A stretch of DNA of 64,000 bases from Serratia liquefaciens (GTDB taxonomy: Bacteria; Pseudomonadota; Gammaproteobacteria; Enterobacterales; Enterobacteriaceae). Of the stretch, positions 17,423-29,204 are shown piece by piece. The DNA lies in assembly GCA_012719855.1 (NCBI GenBank), contig JAAXZN010000052.1, forward strand, positions 34,464 to 98,463. Direction: 5' to 3'. The notes beneath the pieces are model-generated. The model was not told where the DNA came from. It was given only the letters and a program-made list of their open reading frames with translations, and made no database searches. The position numbers were made by a program, and so were the translations under genes. Every line of letters begins with the position of its first letter. Position 1 is the stretch's first letter.

Positions 17423-18523
17423 TTATTGCTGTTCCAGGTCTTTAGCGACCTCTTTCAGATCGGCAGTCGGTTCTGGCGCCTCGTTCATCCAGGCGGTGAG
17501 CAAGCGATAAGACACCGCCAAAACCACCGGGCCGATAAACAGGCCAATCATGCCGAAAGCCAGTAGACCACCGATAACGCCGGACAGGATCAGCAACATC
17601 GGCAGATCGGCGCCCATACGGATCAACACCGGCCTTAGCACGTTATCCAGCGTAGCCACTACGCAGCTCCAGACCAGCAGCACGGTGCCCCAGGTGGTGT
17701 CACCGCTCCAGTACAGCCAGATAATGGCAGGCACCAGCACCAGCAGCGGCCCCAGTTGTGCGACGCAGCAGATAAAGATCAGCACCGTCAGCAGGGTGGC
17801 GGCAGGAATGCCGGTCACCGCCAGGCCAATGCCGCCCAATACCGATTGCACCAGCGCCGTTACCACAACGCCCAGTGCCACCGCGCGGATCGCCTGACCG
17901 CCCAGTACCACTGCGGCATCACCGCGTTCGGCGCCAAGGCGGGTCGCAAAGTGACGAATGCCCAAAGCAACCTGCTCTCCACGGGCATAGAGCAATACGC
18001 TAAACAGCAGCATCAGCGTGCAATGCAGCAGCAGCCGGCCAATATGCGCCGCCTGTGCCACAAACCAGGTGGCGGTTTGGCCGAAGTAGGGTTGTACTTT
18101 CGCCACCAGGGCGGTACCGCCGGCGCTCACCAACGTATGGTAACTGTTATAAATTTTATCGCCGATCATCGGGATTGATTGCAGCCAGGCCAGATCGGGA
18201 ATATGCAGCTTGCCGGGGGTGCTGGCCCAGGCAACCACGGGGGCGCTGTTGTCTACCACGCTGCTGACCAACAGAGAAATCGGCAGGATGAACAGCAGGA
18301 TCAACAGCAAGGTCATGACCAGCACGGCCAGCGAGCGCCGACCCCAGAGTATTTTTTGCAGCTTGATCAGCAGCGGCCAGGTGGCGATAACCACCATGCC
18401 GGCCCAGGCAAAGCCGAGAATAAAGGGTTGAATGACCCAAAAACAGGCGACGATCATAATGGCGATAAACAGCACGCCAAAAATAATCCGTGGCAAATCG
18501 TATCGGGACTGCGGGAGTGTCAT
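17423..18523 (-). CDS. ydiK: YdiK, AI-2E transporter family membrane protein
   Basis: This 366-residue protein of the AI-2E/TqsA superfamily has about eight hydrophobic segments in the family pattern: two at the N-terminus, a periplasmic stretch (about residues 95-150), then a cluster including GGIGLAVTGIPAATLLTVLIF and VLRPVLIRMGADLPMLLILSGVIGG. Some relatives export AI-2 or exchange ions; the substrate of YdiK is unknown. It is divergent from ydiJ across 243 bases in which I see no clear operator. The short soluble C-terminus is Glu-rich. Confidence 0.88.
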   Translation of the reverse strand: MTLPQSRYDLPRIIFGVLFIAIMIVACFWVIQPFILGFAWAGMVVIATWPLLIKLQKILWGRRSLAVLVMTLLLILLFILPISLLVSSVVDNSAPVVAWASTPGKLHIPDLAWLQSIPMIGDKIYNSYHTLVSAGGTALVAKVQPYFGQTATWFVAQAAHIGRLLLHCTLMLLFSVLLYARGEQVALGIRHFATRLGAERGDAAVVLGGQAIRAVALGVVVTALVQSVLGGIGLAVTGIPAATLLTVLIFICCVAQLGPLLVLVPAIIWLYWSGDTTWGTVLLVWSCVVATLDNVLRPVLIRMGADLPMLLILSGVIGGLLAFGMIGLFIGPVVLAVSYRLLTAWMNEAPEPTADLKEVAKDLEQQ

Positions 18524-18766
18524 GAATGGGTTCTCATCCTGGTAAGTTAATTCCTTTGTTTAGCTTAAGCATGGTGCATTTTCGTCACTTTTCATAATGC
18601 GACGCACCTTTTATCGCGCGTCGCCTGACGACCTAATAATGTGCATGCCTTCACTAAACGAGTATGTTAGTTTTTATGCCTAATAAAAAGTAGGGTGGGT
18701 CTGAATAAAGGCCTGATTCAGCGTGCATAAGCGCATAAAAAATAGACAGACAGGGTCAAAAAGCGA

Positions 18767-21700
18767 ATGATCCCACAGATTTCTCAGGCACCCGGACTCG
18801 TTCAACGGGTGCTCGACTTTTTGGAAGCCTTAAAGCAAAACGGATTCAATGGCGATATCGCCACCAGCTACGCCGACCGGCTGACGATGGCGACCGACAA
18901 CAGTATCTATCAGTTGCTGCCCGACGCGGTAGTGTTTCCCCGTTCCACCGCAGACGTGGCGCTGATTGCACGCCTGGCGGCAGAAGAACGTTTCAGCGCG
19001 CTGACCTTCAGCCCTCGTGGCGGCGGGACCGGCACCAACGGGCAGTCGCTTAACAGCGGCATCGTGGTGGACATGTCGCGCCACATGAACCGTATTCTGG
19101 ACATCAACGTCGAGCAGGGGTGGGTTAAGGTGGAGGCTGGGGTGATCAAAGACCAGCTTAACCAGTACCTGCGGCCCTTCGGTTATTTCTTCTCGCCGGA
19201 GCTTTCCACCAGTAACCGCGCCACGCTTGGCGGCATGATCAATACCGACGCCTCAGGCCAGGGGTCGCTGGTGTACGGTAAAACCTCCGATCACGTACTG
19301 GGCCTGCGGGCGGTTTTGCTGGGCGGCGACATGATCGACACCCGCGCCATGCCGACGCCGCTGGCGGAAACGATTGCCTGCGAGGAAACCCTCGAGGGAC
19401 ATATTTACCGGACGGTACTCAACAGTTGCCGTGACCAACGCGCCCTGATCCTGGAAAAATTCCCCAAGCTAAACCGCTTCCTGACCGGCTACGATCTGCG
19501 GCACGTGTTTAGCGACGATCTGCAAACCTTCGATTTGACGCGTATTCTGACCGGCGCCGAAGGGACGCTGGCCTTTATTACCGAAGCGCGGTTGGACATT
19601 ACGCCGCTGCCGAAGGTTCGTCGTCTGGTAAATGTAAAATACGACTCCTTTGATTCCGCGCTGCGCAATGCGCCCTTTATGGTGGAAGCCAAGGCGCTGT
19701 CGGTAGAAACCATTGATTCCAAGGTGTTGAACCTGGCGCGTGAGGATATCGTCTGGCATTCGGTGAGCGAACTGATCACCAACGTGCCGGATAAAGAGAT
19801 GCTGGGCCTGAACATCGTCGAATTTGCCGGTGACGACAAGGCCCTGATCGACCAGCAGATGGAAAGCCTGTGCCTGCGATTGGACGAGTTGATTTCCGAG
19901 AGGCAGGGCGGCGTGATTGGCTATCAAATCTGTGGCGATTTGGTGGGCATCGAGCGCATTTATAACATGCGCAAAAAAGCGGTCGGATTATTGGGTAACG
20001 CCAAGGGGCGGGCCAAACCGATCCCCTTTGCCGAAGACACCTGCGTGCCGCCTCAGCATCTGGCCGATTACATCGTCGAATTCCGTCAGTTGCTGGACAG
20101 CCACAACCTCAGTTACGGCATGTTTGGTCACGTCGATGCCGGCGTACTGCATGTGCGCCCCGCGCTCGACATGTGCGATCCCCAGCAGGAAGTGCTGATG
20201 AAGCAGCTCTCCGATCGGGTGGTGGCACTGACCGCCAAATACGGCGGCTTGCTGTGGGGCGAACATGGCAAAGGCTTCCGCGCCGAATACAGCCCGGAGT
20301 TTTTCGGCGAGCAGCTGTATCTGGAACTGCGTCGCATCAAAGCCGCATTCGATCCGAACAACCGCCTCAACCCCGGCAAAATTTGTTCGCCGCTGGGCGT
20401 CGATGCGCCAATGATGAAAGTGGACGCCGTCAAGCGCGGTACCCTCGATCGCCGCATTCCTGTCGAAGTACGTACTTCGTTCCGGGGGGCGATGGAGTGT
20501 AACGGCAACGGCCTGTGCTTCAATTTTGACGTGCGTAGTCCGATGTGCCCGTCGATGAAAATCACCGGCAACCGTATTCATTCGCCAAAAGGCCGGGCCG
20601 CGCTGGTGCGTGAATGGCTGCGTCTGTTGTCCGAGCAGGGCGTCGATCCCGTGGCGTTGGAAAAACAGCTGCCGCAGCAGCGGCTCAGTTTCCGAGCGCT
20701 GATCGAGAAAACCCGTAACAGCTGGTACGCCGGCAAAGGCGAATATGATTTCTCGCACGAGGTGAAAGAGGCGATGTCCGGCTGTCTGGCCTGCAAAGCC
20801 TGTTCCACCCAATGCCCGATCAAGATTGACGTGCCGGGCTTCCGTTCGCGCTTCCTGCAGCTTTACCACACCCGTTATCTGCGGCCGGCGCGTGACTATA
20901 TGGTCGCCGGGGTAGAAAGCTATACGCCGCTGATGGCGAAAGCGCCCAAGGTGTTCAACTTCTTCTTCCGTCAGCCCTGGGTGCGTGATCTCAGCCGCAA
21001 TACTGTCGGCAGGGTTGATTTGCCGATGCTCTCCAGCCCGACGCTGCGTCAGCAACTTTCCGGCCATGGCGCCATGACCATGACGCTGGAGCAGCTTGAA
21101 GCGCTGAATGCCGAACAACGCGAGCAGCACGTTTTGATCGTGCAGGATCCCTTCACCAGCTATTACGATGCCAAAGTGGTGGCGGACTTTGTGCGGCTGG
21201 TGGAAAAGCTCGGCTATCGGCCGGTGCTGCTGCCGTTCTCACCGAATGGCAAGGCGCAGCACATTAAAGGTTTCCTGACGCGTTTTGCCCGTACCGCGCG
21301 CAAAACCGCCGATTTCCTCAATCGGGTGGCAAAACTCGGTATGCCGCTGGTGGGGGTCGATCCGGCGCTGGTGCTGTGTTATCGCGATGAATATAACGAG
21401 ATCCTGGGGGAAACCCGCGGGGATTTCCAGGTGCAACTGGTGCACGAATGGTTGCAGCAACTGCTGGCCGAGCGGGCTGAACAGCCTGCCACCGGTGAGG
21501 CCTGGTATCTGTTTGGTCACTGTACTGAAACCACCGCCTTGCCGGCCAGCGGCCAGCATTGGACGTCGATCTTTGCTCGTTTCGGCGCCAGGCTGGAAAA
21601 TGTCAGCGTGGGCTGCTGTGGCATGGCGGGCACTTACGGGCACGAAGTGAAGAACCTGCAGAATTCGCTCGGCATTTATGAGCTATCATGGCACCAGGCA

Positions 21701-21823
21701 TTGCAGCGTCTGCCTCGGCAACGTTGTCTGGCGACCGGTTATTCCTGTCGCAGCCAGGTCAAACGCATTGAGGGTAACGGTGTACGGCACCCATTACAGG
21801 CACTTCTGGAGATGATTGAGTGA
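18767..21823 (+). CDS. ydiJ: YdiJ, FAD and iron-sulfur D-2-hydroxyacid dehydrogenase
   Basis: This 1018-residue two-part oxidoreductase joins an FAD-binding PCMH domain (about residues 40-280, with FSPRGGGTGTNGQSLN and STSNRATLGGMINTDASGQGS), a FAD-oxidase C-terminal domain, and a ferredoxin/CCG region. The latter has CLACKACSTQCPIKIDVP near residue 675 and GCCGMAGTYGHE near residue 950. The E. coli protein has been reported to oxidise D-2-hydroxyglutarate; that substrate is taken from family knowledge. The stop overlaps the GTG of menI by four bases, so the two are translationally coupled. Confidence 0.92.
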   Translation: MIPQISQAPGLVQRVLDFLEALKQNGFNGDIATSYADRLTMATDNSIYQLLPDAVVFPRSTADVALIARLAAEERFSALTFSPRGGGTGTNGQSLNSGIVVDMSRHMNRILDINVEQGWVKVEAGVIKDQLNQYLRPFGYFFSPELSTSNRATLGGMINTDASGQGSLVYGKTSDHVLGLRAVLLGGDMIDTRAMPTPLAETIACEETLEGHIYRTVLNSCRDQRALILEKFPKLNRFLTGYDLRHVFSDDLQTFDLTRILTGAEGTLAFITEARLDITPLPKVRRLVNVKYDSFDSALRNAPFMVEAKALSVETIDSKVLNLAREDIVWHSVSELITNVPDKEMLGLNIVEFAGDDKALIDQQMESLCLRLDELISERQGGVIGYQICGDLVGIERIYNMRKKAVGLLGNAKGRAKPIPFAEDTCVPPQHLADYIVEFRQLLDSHNLSYGMFGHVDAGVLHVRPALDMCDPQQEVLMKQLSDRVVALTAKYGGLLWGEHGKGFRAEYSPEFFGEQLYLELRRIKAAFDPNNRLNPGKICSPLGVDAPMMKVDAVKRGTLDRRIPVEVRTSFRGAMECNGNGLCFNFDVRSPMCPSMKITGNRIHSPKGRAALVREWLRLLSEQGVDPVALEKQLPQQRLSFRALIEKTRNSWYAGKGEYDFSHEVKEAMSGCLACKACSTQCPIKIDVPGFRSRFLQLYHTRYLRPARDYMVAGVESYTPLMAKAPKVFNFFFRQPWVRDLSRNTVGRVDLPMLSSPTLRQQLSGHGAMTMTLEQLEALNAEQREQHVLIVQDPFTSYYDAKVVADFVRLVEKLGYRPVLLPFSPNGKAQHIKGFLTRFARTARKTADFLNRVAKLGMPLVGVDPALVLCYRDEYNEILGETRGDFQVQLVHEWLQQLLAERAEQPATGEAWYLFGHCTETTALPASGQHWTSIFARFGARLENVSVGCCGMAGTYGHEVKNLQNSLGIYELSWHQALQRLPRQRCLATGYSCRSQVKRIEGNGVRHPLQALLEMIE

Positions 21824-22236
21824 AACTGTGGAAACGAGAAACGACGCTGGAACAATTAAACCAGGCCGGCGAAGGATGTATGGTCAGCCATGTGGGGATC
21901 CACTTTACCCGAATGGAAGAGGATTACCTTGAGGCGACCATGCCGGTAGATCAACGTACGCGGCAGCCGTTTGGCCTGTTGCACGGTGGCGCTTCGGTGG
22001 TGCTGGCGGAGTCGATGGGATCGATGGCCGGTTACCTGTGCAGCGAAGGCGATCAGAAAGTGGTGGGGCTGGAAATCAATGCCAACCACCTGCGGGCGGT
22101 GTTTGAAGGGCAGGTGCGCGGGGTTTGTCGTGCGCTGCACGTTGGCCGTCGGCATCAGGTCTGGCAGATCGAGATTTTCGATTCACGCGATCGCCTTTGC
22201 TGCACTTCGCGTTTAACCACCGCAGTGATCGATTAA
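21820..22236 (+). CDS. menI: MenI (YdiI), 1,4-dihydroxy-2-naphthoyl-CoA thioesterase
   Basis: MenI releases CoA from DHNA-CoA in menaquinone synthesis. This 138-residue single hot-dog domain has the family motif QPFGLLHGGASVVLAES with the catalytic Glu, and GLEINANHLR. It closely resembles E. coli YdiI. It starts at GTG 21820 inside the ydiJ stop region (GTGA). A terminator follows. Confidence 0.92.
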   Translation: MKLWKRETTLEQLNQAGEGCMVSHVGIHFTRMEEDYLEATMPVDQRTRQPFGLLHGGASVVLAESMGSMAGYLCSEGDQKVVGLEINANHLRAVFEGQVRGVCRALHVGRRHQVWQIEIFDSRDRLCCTSRLTTAVID

Positions 22237-22245
22237 GTTTCCTTC

Positions 22246-22276
22246 CCCGCAGGCATTCCGACCTGCGGGTTTCTTG
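22246..22276 (+). terminator. Terminator of ydiJ-menI
   Basis: CCCGCAGG and CCTGCGGG form a perfect stem around an eight-base loop, followed by TTTCTTG, ten bases after the menI stop. It may also catch the converging gene at 22290. Confidence 0.75.
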
Positions 22277-22289
22277 TCAGTCGGCGGGG

Positions 22290-22694
22290 TTACAGCTGAA
22301 ATGGCACCCGCTTGACGAAGTCCTTCTGGAAGGCGTTGGCCTTCTCCCAGGTTCCTTCCATCGCGTATTTCTGGCAGATCAGGGTCAGAGTATGGCGGGC
22401 AAAATGGTAGCTCTGAACCCGAAACAGCTGGCAGCGCTGCGGGTTGTTGATCTCCACGATCAGTCGGTTATGCAGCTTGCTCAACGCGTGCAGATAGCTT
22501 TCATCATCGCCGTTTTCCAGGCACAGATTGGCCATGTTGAGGCTGACGTTGTTGTAGCGCTTCAGGTGGTTGATATTGCACTCCGGCCGCCTGAGCGACG
22601 CTTCCGCCATATAGAAATCTACCGTGGCGTCACGCACGCTGAACTTATAGTCATCAATTTTGCCCAGCAGCCACGCATTCATCGAGATATTCAT
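22290..22694 (-). CDS. Unrecognised protein behind a Fur box
   Basis: I do not recognise this 134-residue protein. It has no signal peptide or membrane segment, begins MNISMNAWLLGKIDDYKFSVRD, and looks all-helical, with repeated Leu/Asn-rich stretches (NHLKRYNNVSLNMANLCLENG; ESYLHALSKLHNRLIVEINN) that recall small helical-repeat regulators. It has four cysteines but no metal-binding spacing. The start at 22694 is chosen because the Fur box at 22716-22734 would fall inside a longer frame beginning at 22760. Gene order menI-(this)-suf and its Fur box suggest an iron-responsive role, which is inference. Confidence 0.7.
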   Translation of the reverse strand: MNISMNAWLLGKIDDYKFSVRDATVDFYMAEASLRRPECNINHLKRYNNVSLNMANLCLENGDDESYLHALSKLHNRLIVEINNPQRCQLFRVQSYHFARHTLTLICQKYAMEGTWEKANAFQKDFVKRVPFQL

Positions 22695-22715
22695 TTGCCC
22701 GCGCTCAATTTGTAA

Positions 22716-22734
22716 TTGAATGATAATCATTATC
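22716..22734 (-). promoter_or_regulatory. Strong Fur box upstream of the unknown gene at 22290
   Basis: TTGAATGATAATCATTATC matches the 19-base Fur consensus at all 13 right-hand positions and holds the perfect palindrome TGATAATCATTATCA. It lies 22 to 40 bases before the predicted start codon, where bound Fur would block transcription. Confidence 0.85.
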
Positions 22735-23176
22735 ATATTTACTGGCGCGTTTACGATCAATCATTCTGTTGAAATTTTTATCGCGGCAGGGGGATGCATT
22801 GAGCGAGCGGCGACCCAATATGGTCAGTAGCGACTAAACTTTAGTCATAGAGCCTGCGAATTGTCTGCCTGCACTGAAGCGCGAAAGGGGGAGAAAAGTC
22901 CCTAATTGTCGATAAACGCATTTTTAAGACAGACAAAATTCAGAAATAGGTATTTTCTATGAATGTTTAAAGCAAAATAAAAATCCGGATCTGTAAAGCG
23001 TTCGAGCCAATAGGCAAGCGCGAAGGTAGTACAGGATGTGCTGTAAATTCATAGGGATAAATTGATCCCCTTGCCGACCTGCAGCGATTGTCTCGCTGAC
23101 TGTCCCGCGCGCTTGCCGCATACCGAAACGAAAATCCGGGTTTTTGGCGGATACCCCCGCAAAACAAACGGTTGAA
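22735..23176. other. Divergent region between the Fur-boxed gene and suf
   Basis: About 440 bases without a convincing gene. In E. coli the DNA upstream of sufA binds OxyR, IHF and IscR as well as Fur, and the length here leaves room for the same, but I could not point to sure matches for those three. Confidence 0.4.
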
Positions 23177-23199
23177 GTGATAATTGTTATCACTAACAT
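23172..23199 (+). promoter_or_regulatory. suf promoter with overlapping Fur palindrome
   Basis: TTGAAG (23172-23177) and TAACAT (23194-23199) are spaced 16 bases apart as -35 and -10. Between them lies the perfect palindrome GTGATAATTGTTATCAC (23177-23193), a Fur-like site that would occlude RNA polymerase. Fur repression of suf is established in E. coli. Confidence 0.65.
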
Positions 23200-23249
23200 A
23201 GTAGCAACCCAGATTGGCTGTGGAAAAACACGAGTGTGAGGTAGGCCAT

Positions 23250-23621
23250 ATGCAAACGGAAAATGTCGGCACCTTTTCTCTGGACGAAAATGTCTGGCAA
23301 GGCATTTTGCTCAGTGATAATGCCGTACAACAAATTACTAAATTAATGCAGCAGGATCCGCAGGTGAAGGGGCTGCAGCTCGGGGTGAAGCAGTCAGGCT
23401 GCGCCGGGTTTGCCTATGTGCTGGATCTCACCCGTGAACCCGCTGACGACGACCTGCTGTTTGAGCGCGATGGCGCCAAACTGTATGTGCCGTTAAAAGC
23501 CATGCCGTTTATCGATGGCACCACGGTGGATTTTGTCCGTGAAGGGCTGAATCAGATATTCAAATTTAATAACCCTAAAGCTCAGCATGCCTGCGGGTGC
23601 GGCGAGAGTTTTGGCGTTTGA
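23250..23621 (+). CDS. sufA: SufA, A-type iron-sulfur carrier
   Basis: SufA takes Fe-S clusters from the SufBC2D scaffold and passes them to target proteins. The 123-residue protein has the three conserved cysteines of the family: Cys51 (KQSGCAGF) and Cys115/Cys117 ([10 protein letters not shown]). GAGG seven bases before ATG 23250 supports this start over the upstream in-frame codon at 23214. It is the first gene of sufABCDSE. Confidence 0.94.
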   Translation: MQTENVGTFSLDENVWQGILLSDNAVQQITKLMQQDPQVKGLQLGVKQSGCAGFAYVLDLTREPADDDLLFERDGAKLYVPLKAMPFIDGTTVDFVREGLNQIFKFNNPKAQHACGCGESFGV

Positions 23622-23635
23622 GCGATGCAATCAAC

Positions 23636-25132
<1,497 letters not shown>

Positions 25133-25174
25133 TCGCCGGATTTACAGCGCGAAAGCGCGACCTAAGGACACTGC

Positions 25175-25921
25175 ATGTTAAGTATCAAGAATTTAAAAGT
25201 CAGCGCGGAAGGCAACGAGATCCTCAAGGGTCTGGATTTGGAGATCAAACCCGGTGAAGTGCAGGCCATCATGGGGCCGAACGGCTCGGGCAAAAGCACG
25301 CTTTCGGCGACCCTCGCAGGGCGCGAAGAATATGAAGTCACTGCGGGCGAGGTGACCTTTAAAGGTAAGGACCTGCTCGAGTTGGATCCGGAAGATCGTG
25401 CCGGTGAAGGCGTGTTTCTGGCGTTCCAGTATCCGGTGGAAATTCCCGGCGTCAGCAACCACTTCTTCCTGCAGACTTCGGTGAACGCGGTGCGAAAATA
25501 CCGCCAGCAGGAAGCGCTCGATCGTTTCGATTTCGCTGATTTTATCGAAGAGAAGATTGAACTGCTGAATATGCCGCCCGATCTGTTGACCCGTTCGGTC
25601 AACGTCGGTTTCTCCGGTGGGGAGAAAAAGCGTAATGATATTCTGCAGATGGCGGCGTTGGAGCCGGATCTGTGCATTCTGGATGAAACCGACTCCGGTT
25701 TGGATATCGATGCGCTGAAGATCGTCGCCAACGGCGTAAACTCGCTGCGCGACGGCAAGCGCTCGTTCATTATCGTCACGCACTACCAGCGTATTCTGGA
25801 TTACATCAAACCGGATTACGTCCATGTTCTTTCTCAGGGGCGCATCGTCAAATCCGGCGATTTCTCCCTGGTGAAACAGTTGGAGGAGCAGGGCTATGGC
25901 TGGCTTACCGACGAACAATAA
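25175..25921 (+). CDS. sufC: SufC, ATPase of the Fe-S assembly complex
   Basis: SufC is an ABC-type ATPase that drives shape changes in SufBC2D and is not a transporter. The 248-residue protein has Walker A GPNGSGKST, signature FSGGEKKRNDILQ, Walker B LCILDETDSGLDID and the switch His in IVTHYQRIL. The Asp-Glu-Thr after Walker B, in place of DEPT, is typical of SufC. Its 3' end overlaps the sufD start by 26 bases. Confidence 0.96.
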   Translation: MLSIKNLKVSAEGNEILKGLDLEIKPGEVQAIMGPNGSGKSTLSATLAGREEYEVTAGEVTFKGKDLLELDPEDRAGEGVFLAFQYPVEIPGVSNHFFLQTSVNAVRKYRQQEALDRFDFADFIEEKIELLNMPPDLLTRSVNVGFSGGEKKRNDILQMAALEPDLCILDETDSGLDIDALKIVANGVNSLRDGKRSFIIVTHYQRILDYIKPDYVHVLSQGRIVKSGDFSLVKQLEEQGYGWLTDEQ

Positions 25922-27188
25922 TTCACGCGCGCTGCAGCAGCTTTATAGCCTGTTCGAAGAGCGCGGTGGCGAGCATTCCGCTCATGCGCTGGCGCACTGG
26001 CAGCAGGCTTTGCGCCTGGGCTGGCCGACCCGCAAGCATGAGAACTGGAAATACACGCCGCTGGAAGGCCTGCTGGAGCAGCAGTTCCTGGAACCGCCTG
26101 TAGAGCAGATCAGCGCCGCTCAGGTCGATGCGTTGGCGTTGGCCCTCGATGCTTATCGCTTGGTGTTTATCGACGGCCGCTTCAGTGCGGCGCTGAGTGA
26201 CACTGAACTGGGGGATTACCAGTTTGATGTGGCCTCCTACGGCACGCCGCAGGCACTGCCTGAGCCGGTTCAGCCCGAGATATTTCTGCACCTGACCGAA
26301 AGTCTGGCGCAGGAAACCAGCATTATCCGCGTGGCGGCCGGCAAAAGCGTGGCGCGCCCCTTATACCTGTTGCATATCAGCAGCGGACGCGGTGCTGCGG
26401 GCGAAGTGAATACCGTGCATCATCGTCATCACCTTGAGATTGGGCGCAGCGCACAGGCCGAAGTGATTGAGCATTACGTCAGTTTGAACGATGCCGCGCA
26501 TTTCACCGGCGCACGCCTGACCGCCAACGTGGCTGACAATGCCCAACTGCATCACTGCAAACTGGCGTTTGAAAGCCAGCCAAGTTACCACTTTGCCCAT
26601 AACGATTTGGTGATTGGCCGCGACGCGCAGGTGAAAAGTGACAGCTTCCTGCTAGGCGCGGGCCTGACGCGCCACAACACCAGCGCGCAGCTGAACGGCG
26701 AAGGATCTAATTTGGTGATCAACAGCCTGGTGCTGCCGGTCGGCAAAGAAGTGTGCGATACCCGAACTTATCTGGAGCACAACAAGGGTTACTGCGAAAG
26801 CCGCCAACTGCACAAAGTGGTGGTTAGCGACCACGCCAAGGCCGTGTTCAATGGCATGATCAAAGTGGCCAAGCACGCGATTAAAACCGATGGGCAGATG
26901 ACCAACCACAATCTGCTGTTGGGCAAGGTGGCGGAGGTCGATACCAAACCGCAGCTCGAAATCTATGCCGATGACGTGAAGTGCAGCCATGGTGCCACCG
27001 TCGGGCGTATCGATGAAGAGCAGCTGTTCTATCTGCAATCGCGGGGCATCGACAAGCACGCGGCGCAGCAGATGATTATTTTTGCCTTTGCCGCTGAGCT
27101 GACTGAGGGGATCGGCAACGAAACCATCCGTGAATCGGTGTTGGCGCGCATTGCACGGCGCTTGCCGGAGCCGGGGGAGGCCGCATGA
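25896..27188 (+). CDS. sufD: SufD, Fe-S scaffold subunit
   Basis: SufD pairs with SufB and is needed for iron entry during cluster assembly. This 430-residue protein shows the family start MAGLPTN, the motif [15 protein letters not shown], and the beta-helix core ending with [24 protein letters not shown], where the conserved Cys and His sit. The start lies inside sufC and the stop overlaps the sufS start (ATGA), so the three genes should be translated together. Confidence 0.95.
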   Translation: MAGLPTNNNSRALQQLYSLFEERGGEHSAHALAHWQQALRLGWPTRKHENWKYTPLEGLLEQQFLEPPVEQISAAQVDALALALDAYRLVFIDGRFSAALSDTELGDYQFDVASYGTPQALPEPVQPEIFLHLTESLAQETSIIRVAAGKSVARPLYLLHISSGRGAAGEVNTVHHRHHLEIGRSAQAEVIEHYVSLNDAAHFTGARLTANVADNAQLHHCKLAFESQPSYHFAHNDLVIGRDAQVKSDSFLLGAGLTRHNTSAQLNGEGSNLVINSLVLPVGKEVCDTRTYLEHNKGYCESRQLHKVVVSDHAKAVFNGMIKVAKHAIKTDGQMTNHNLLLGKVAEVDTKPQLEIYADDVKCSHGATVGRIDEEQLFYLQSRGIDKHAAQQMIIFAFAAELTEGIGNETIRESVLARIARRLPEPGEAA

Positions 27189-28405
27189 GTTTTCCCATTG
27201 AGCGGGTGCGCGGTGATTTCCCTATCCTGTCGCGTGAGGTCAACGGCCAGCCTCTGGCTTACCTCGACAGCGCGGCCAGTGCGCAAAAGCCGCAGGCAGT
27301 AATCGATCGCGAGTTGGATTTTTATCGTCACGGTTATGCGGCGGTGCATCGCGGCATCCACACCATGAGCGCCGAGGCGACTCAGGAAATGGAAGCGGTG
27401 CGTGAAAAGGTGGCGGCGTTTATCAATGCCGGCTCGGCGGAAGAGATCGTGTTCGTTAAAGGCACCACCGAAGGCATCAATCTGGTGGCCAACAGTTTTG
27501 GCCGTCATTTCCTGCAGCCCGGTGACAGCATCATCATCACCGAGATGGAGCACCATGCCAACCTCGTGCCCTGGCAGATGCTGGCGCAAGAGCGTGGACT
27601 GAACCTGCGCGTCTGGCCGCTACAGCAAGATGGCACGCTGGATTTGGCACAGCTGCCTGGATTGATCGACGCCTCTACCAAACTGCTGGCGCTGACCCAG
27701 GTTTCCAACGTGCTGGGTACGGTCAACCCGGTGCAGGAAATTACGGCGCAGGCTAAAGCTGCCGGTCTGAAGGTGCTGATTGACGGTGCGCAGGCGGTCA
27801 TGCATCAACGGGTTGATGTGAAGGCGTTGGATTGCGATTTCTACGTGTTCTCCGGCCACAAGCTGTATGGGCCTTCCGGCATTGGCGTTCTCTACGGTCG
27901 TCAGGCGCTGTTGCAGCAGATGCCACCGTGGGAAGGGGGCGGCTCGATGATTCAGCAGGTGAGCCTGACCCTCGGCACCACCTATGCCGAGCCACCGTGG
28001 CGTTTTGAAGCCGGTTCCCCCAATACTGCGGGCATGATGGGACTGGGAGCGGCGATTGACTACGTGAACGCGCTGGGGCTGGAGGCGATTGCTGACTATG
28101 AGCATTCGCTGATGCAATATGCGCTGGAAGCGCTGCAGCAGGTGCCGACGCTGAAGATCTATGGCCCGGCGGATCGCGCTGGAGTGATCGCCTTTAATCT
28201 GGGCGAACACCATGCCTATGACGTCGGCAGCTTCCTCGATCAGTACGGCATCGCTATTCGCACCGGACACCATTGCGCGATGCCGCTGATGGCGTTCTAT
28301 AATGTGCCGAGCATGTGCCGCGCCTCGTTGGCGTTGTACAACACCCGCGAAGAAGTTGACCGGCTGGTGGCCGGGCTGCAGCGAATTCAAAAACTGCTGG
28401 GATAG
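27185..28405 (+). CDS. sufS: SufS, cysteine desulfurase
   Basis: SufS is a PLP enzyme that removes sulfur from cysteine and loads it on SufE. The 406-residue class-V aminotransferase-fold protein has the PLP lysine in [11 protein letters not shown] (Lys226) and the persulfide cysteine in [10 protein letters not shown] (Cys364), both at the E. coli positions. [13 protein letters not shown] holds the conserved Asp and His. Confidence 0.96.
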   Translation: MSFPIERVRGDFPILSREVNGQPLAYLDSAASAQKPQAVIDRELDFYRHGYAAVHRGIHTMSAEATQEMEAVREKVAAFINAGSAEEIVFVKGTTEGINLVANSFGRHFLQPGDSIIITEMEHHANLVPWQMLAQERGLNLRVWPLQQDGTLDLAQLPGLIDASTKLLALTQVSNVLGTVNPVQEITAQAKAAGLKVLIDGAQAVMHQRVDVKALDCDFYVFSGHKLYGPSGIGVLYGRQALLQQMPPWEGGGSMIQQVSLTLGTTYAEPPWRFEAGSPNTAGMMGLGAAIDYVNALGLEAIADYEHSLMQYALEALQQVPTLKIYGPADRAGVIAFNLGEHHAYDVGSFLDQYGIAIRTGHHCAMPLMAFYNVPSMCRASLALYNTREEVDRLVAGLQRIQKLLG

Positions 28406-28498
28406 GGTAGACTGTCGGGCATGGCGCTATTGGCTGAACGCCGGTGGCCAGTGACATGGGGTCGGCATGCCGGCCCCTGAATTATTGAAAGGAACCTC

Positions 28499-28912
28499 AT
28501 GGCGAACTTGCCGGATAAAGAAAAGTTGGTGCGTAATTTTTCCCGTTGCCTGAACTGGGAAGACAAGTACCTGTATGTCATTGAACTGGGCGCAAAGCTG
28601 CCGGCGCTTGACGATAGCGAACGTCAGGCGGGCAATCTGATTTCCGGTTGTCAGAGCCAGGTATGGATTGTGATGCGGCTCGATGCACAAGGGCAGGTCG
28701 AGTTTCACGGGGATAGCGACGCCGCTATCGTCAAAGGGCTGCTGGCGGTGGTGTTTATTCTTTATCATCAAATGACGCCACAGCAGATTGTCGAGCTGGA
28801 TGTGCGGCCGTTTTTCGCCGAACTGGCGTTGAGTCAGCACCTGACGCCTTCGCGTTCTCAGGGGCTGGAAGCGATGATCCGCGCTATCCGCAGTCAGGCC
28901 GCCAAACTCTGA
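28499..28912 (+). CDS. sufE: SufE, sulfur acceptor for SufS
   Basis: SufE takes the persulfide from SufS and passes sulfur to SufB. The 137-residue protein has the active Cys at position 51 in [10 protein letters not shown], as in E. coli. GAAAGGAACC precedes the ATG. It is the last suf gene, separated from sufS by 93 bases, and an imperfect inverted repeat downstream (about 28923-28968) may end the transcript. Confidence 0.95.
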   Translation: MANLPDKEKLVRNFSRCLNWEDKYLYVIELGAKLPALDDSERQAGNLISGCQSQVWIVMRLDAQGQVEFHGDSDAAIVKGLLAVVFILYHQMTPQQIVELDVRPFFAELALSQHLTPSRSQGLEAMIRAIRSQAAKL

Positions 28913-29204
28913 TATTCCCAAGGCTCATTGATACGGCGCCCGTATTTGCTATGTCAATGAGTCTTTACAAAACCCGCCCAGCCCTGCCATTCACCCCGCA
29001 AATCAGTGACATATCAGCAGCTTATCCCTTGACGTTATACTGACAAATGGAGAAAGCGATTACGTTATAACATGTTGATTTTTAGAGGACTTATTGCCTT
29101 TGACGTCAGCATAGCTAGTATTAATCAGGTCTTGTCTGATTTACCGGTCGCCAAGTGCCAGATAGCCTTGTGGCCGAACCGTAATAAGCATAATAGGGAT
29201 GATA

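Noticed and set aside
19988..21130. 380-codon minus-strand frame inside ydiJ
   Set aside because: Shadow of the ydiJ coding sequence; composition rich in His, Arg and Gln, as is usual for antisense frames here.
28923..28968. Clear terminator after sufE
   Set aside because: CTCATTGA and TCAATGAG can pair, but the loop is long and the T-run is only TCTTT, so it is mentioned under sufE and not listed alone.
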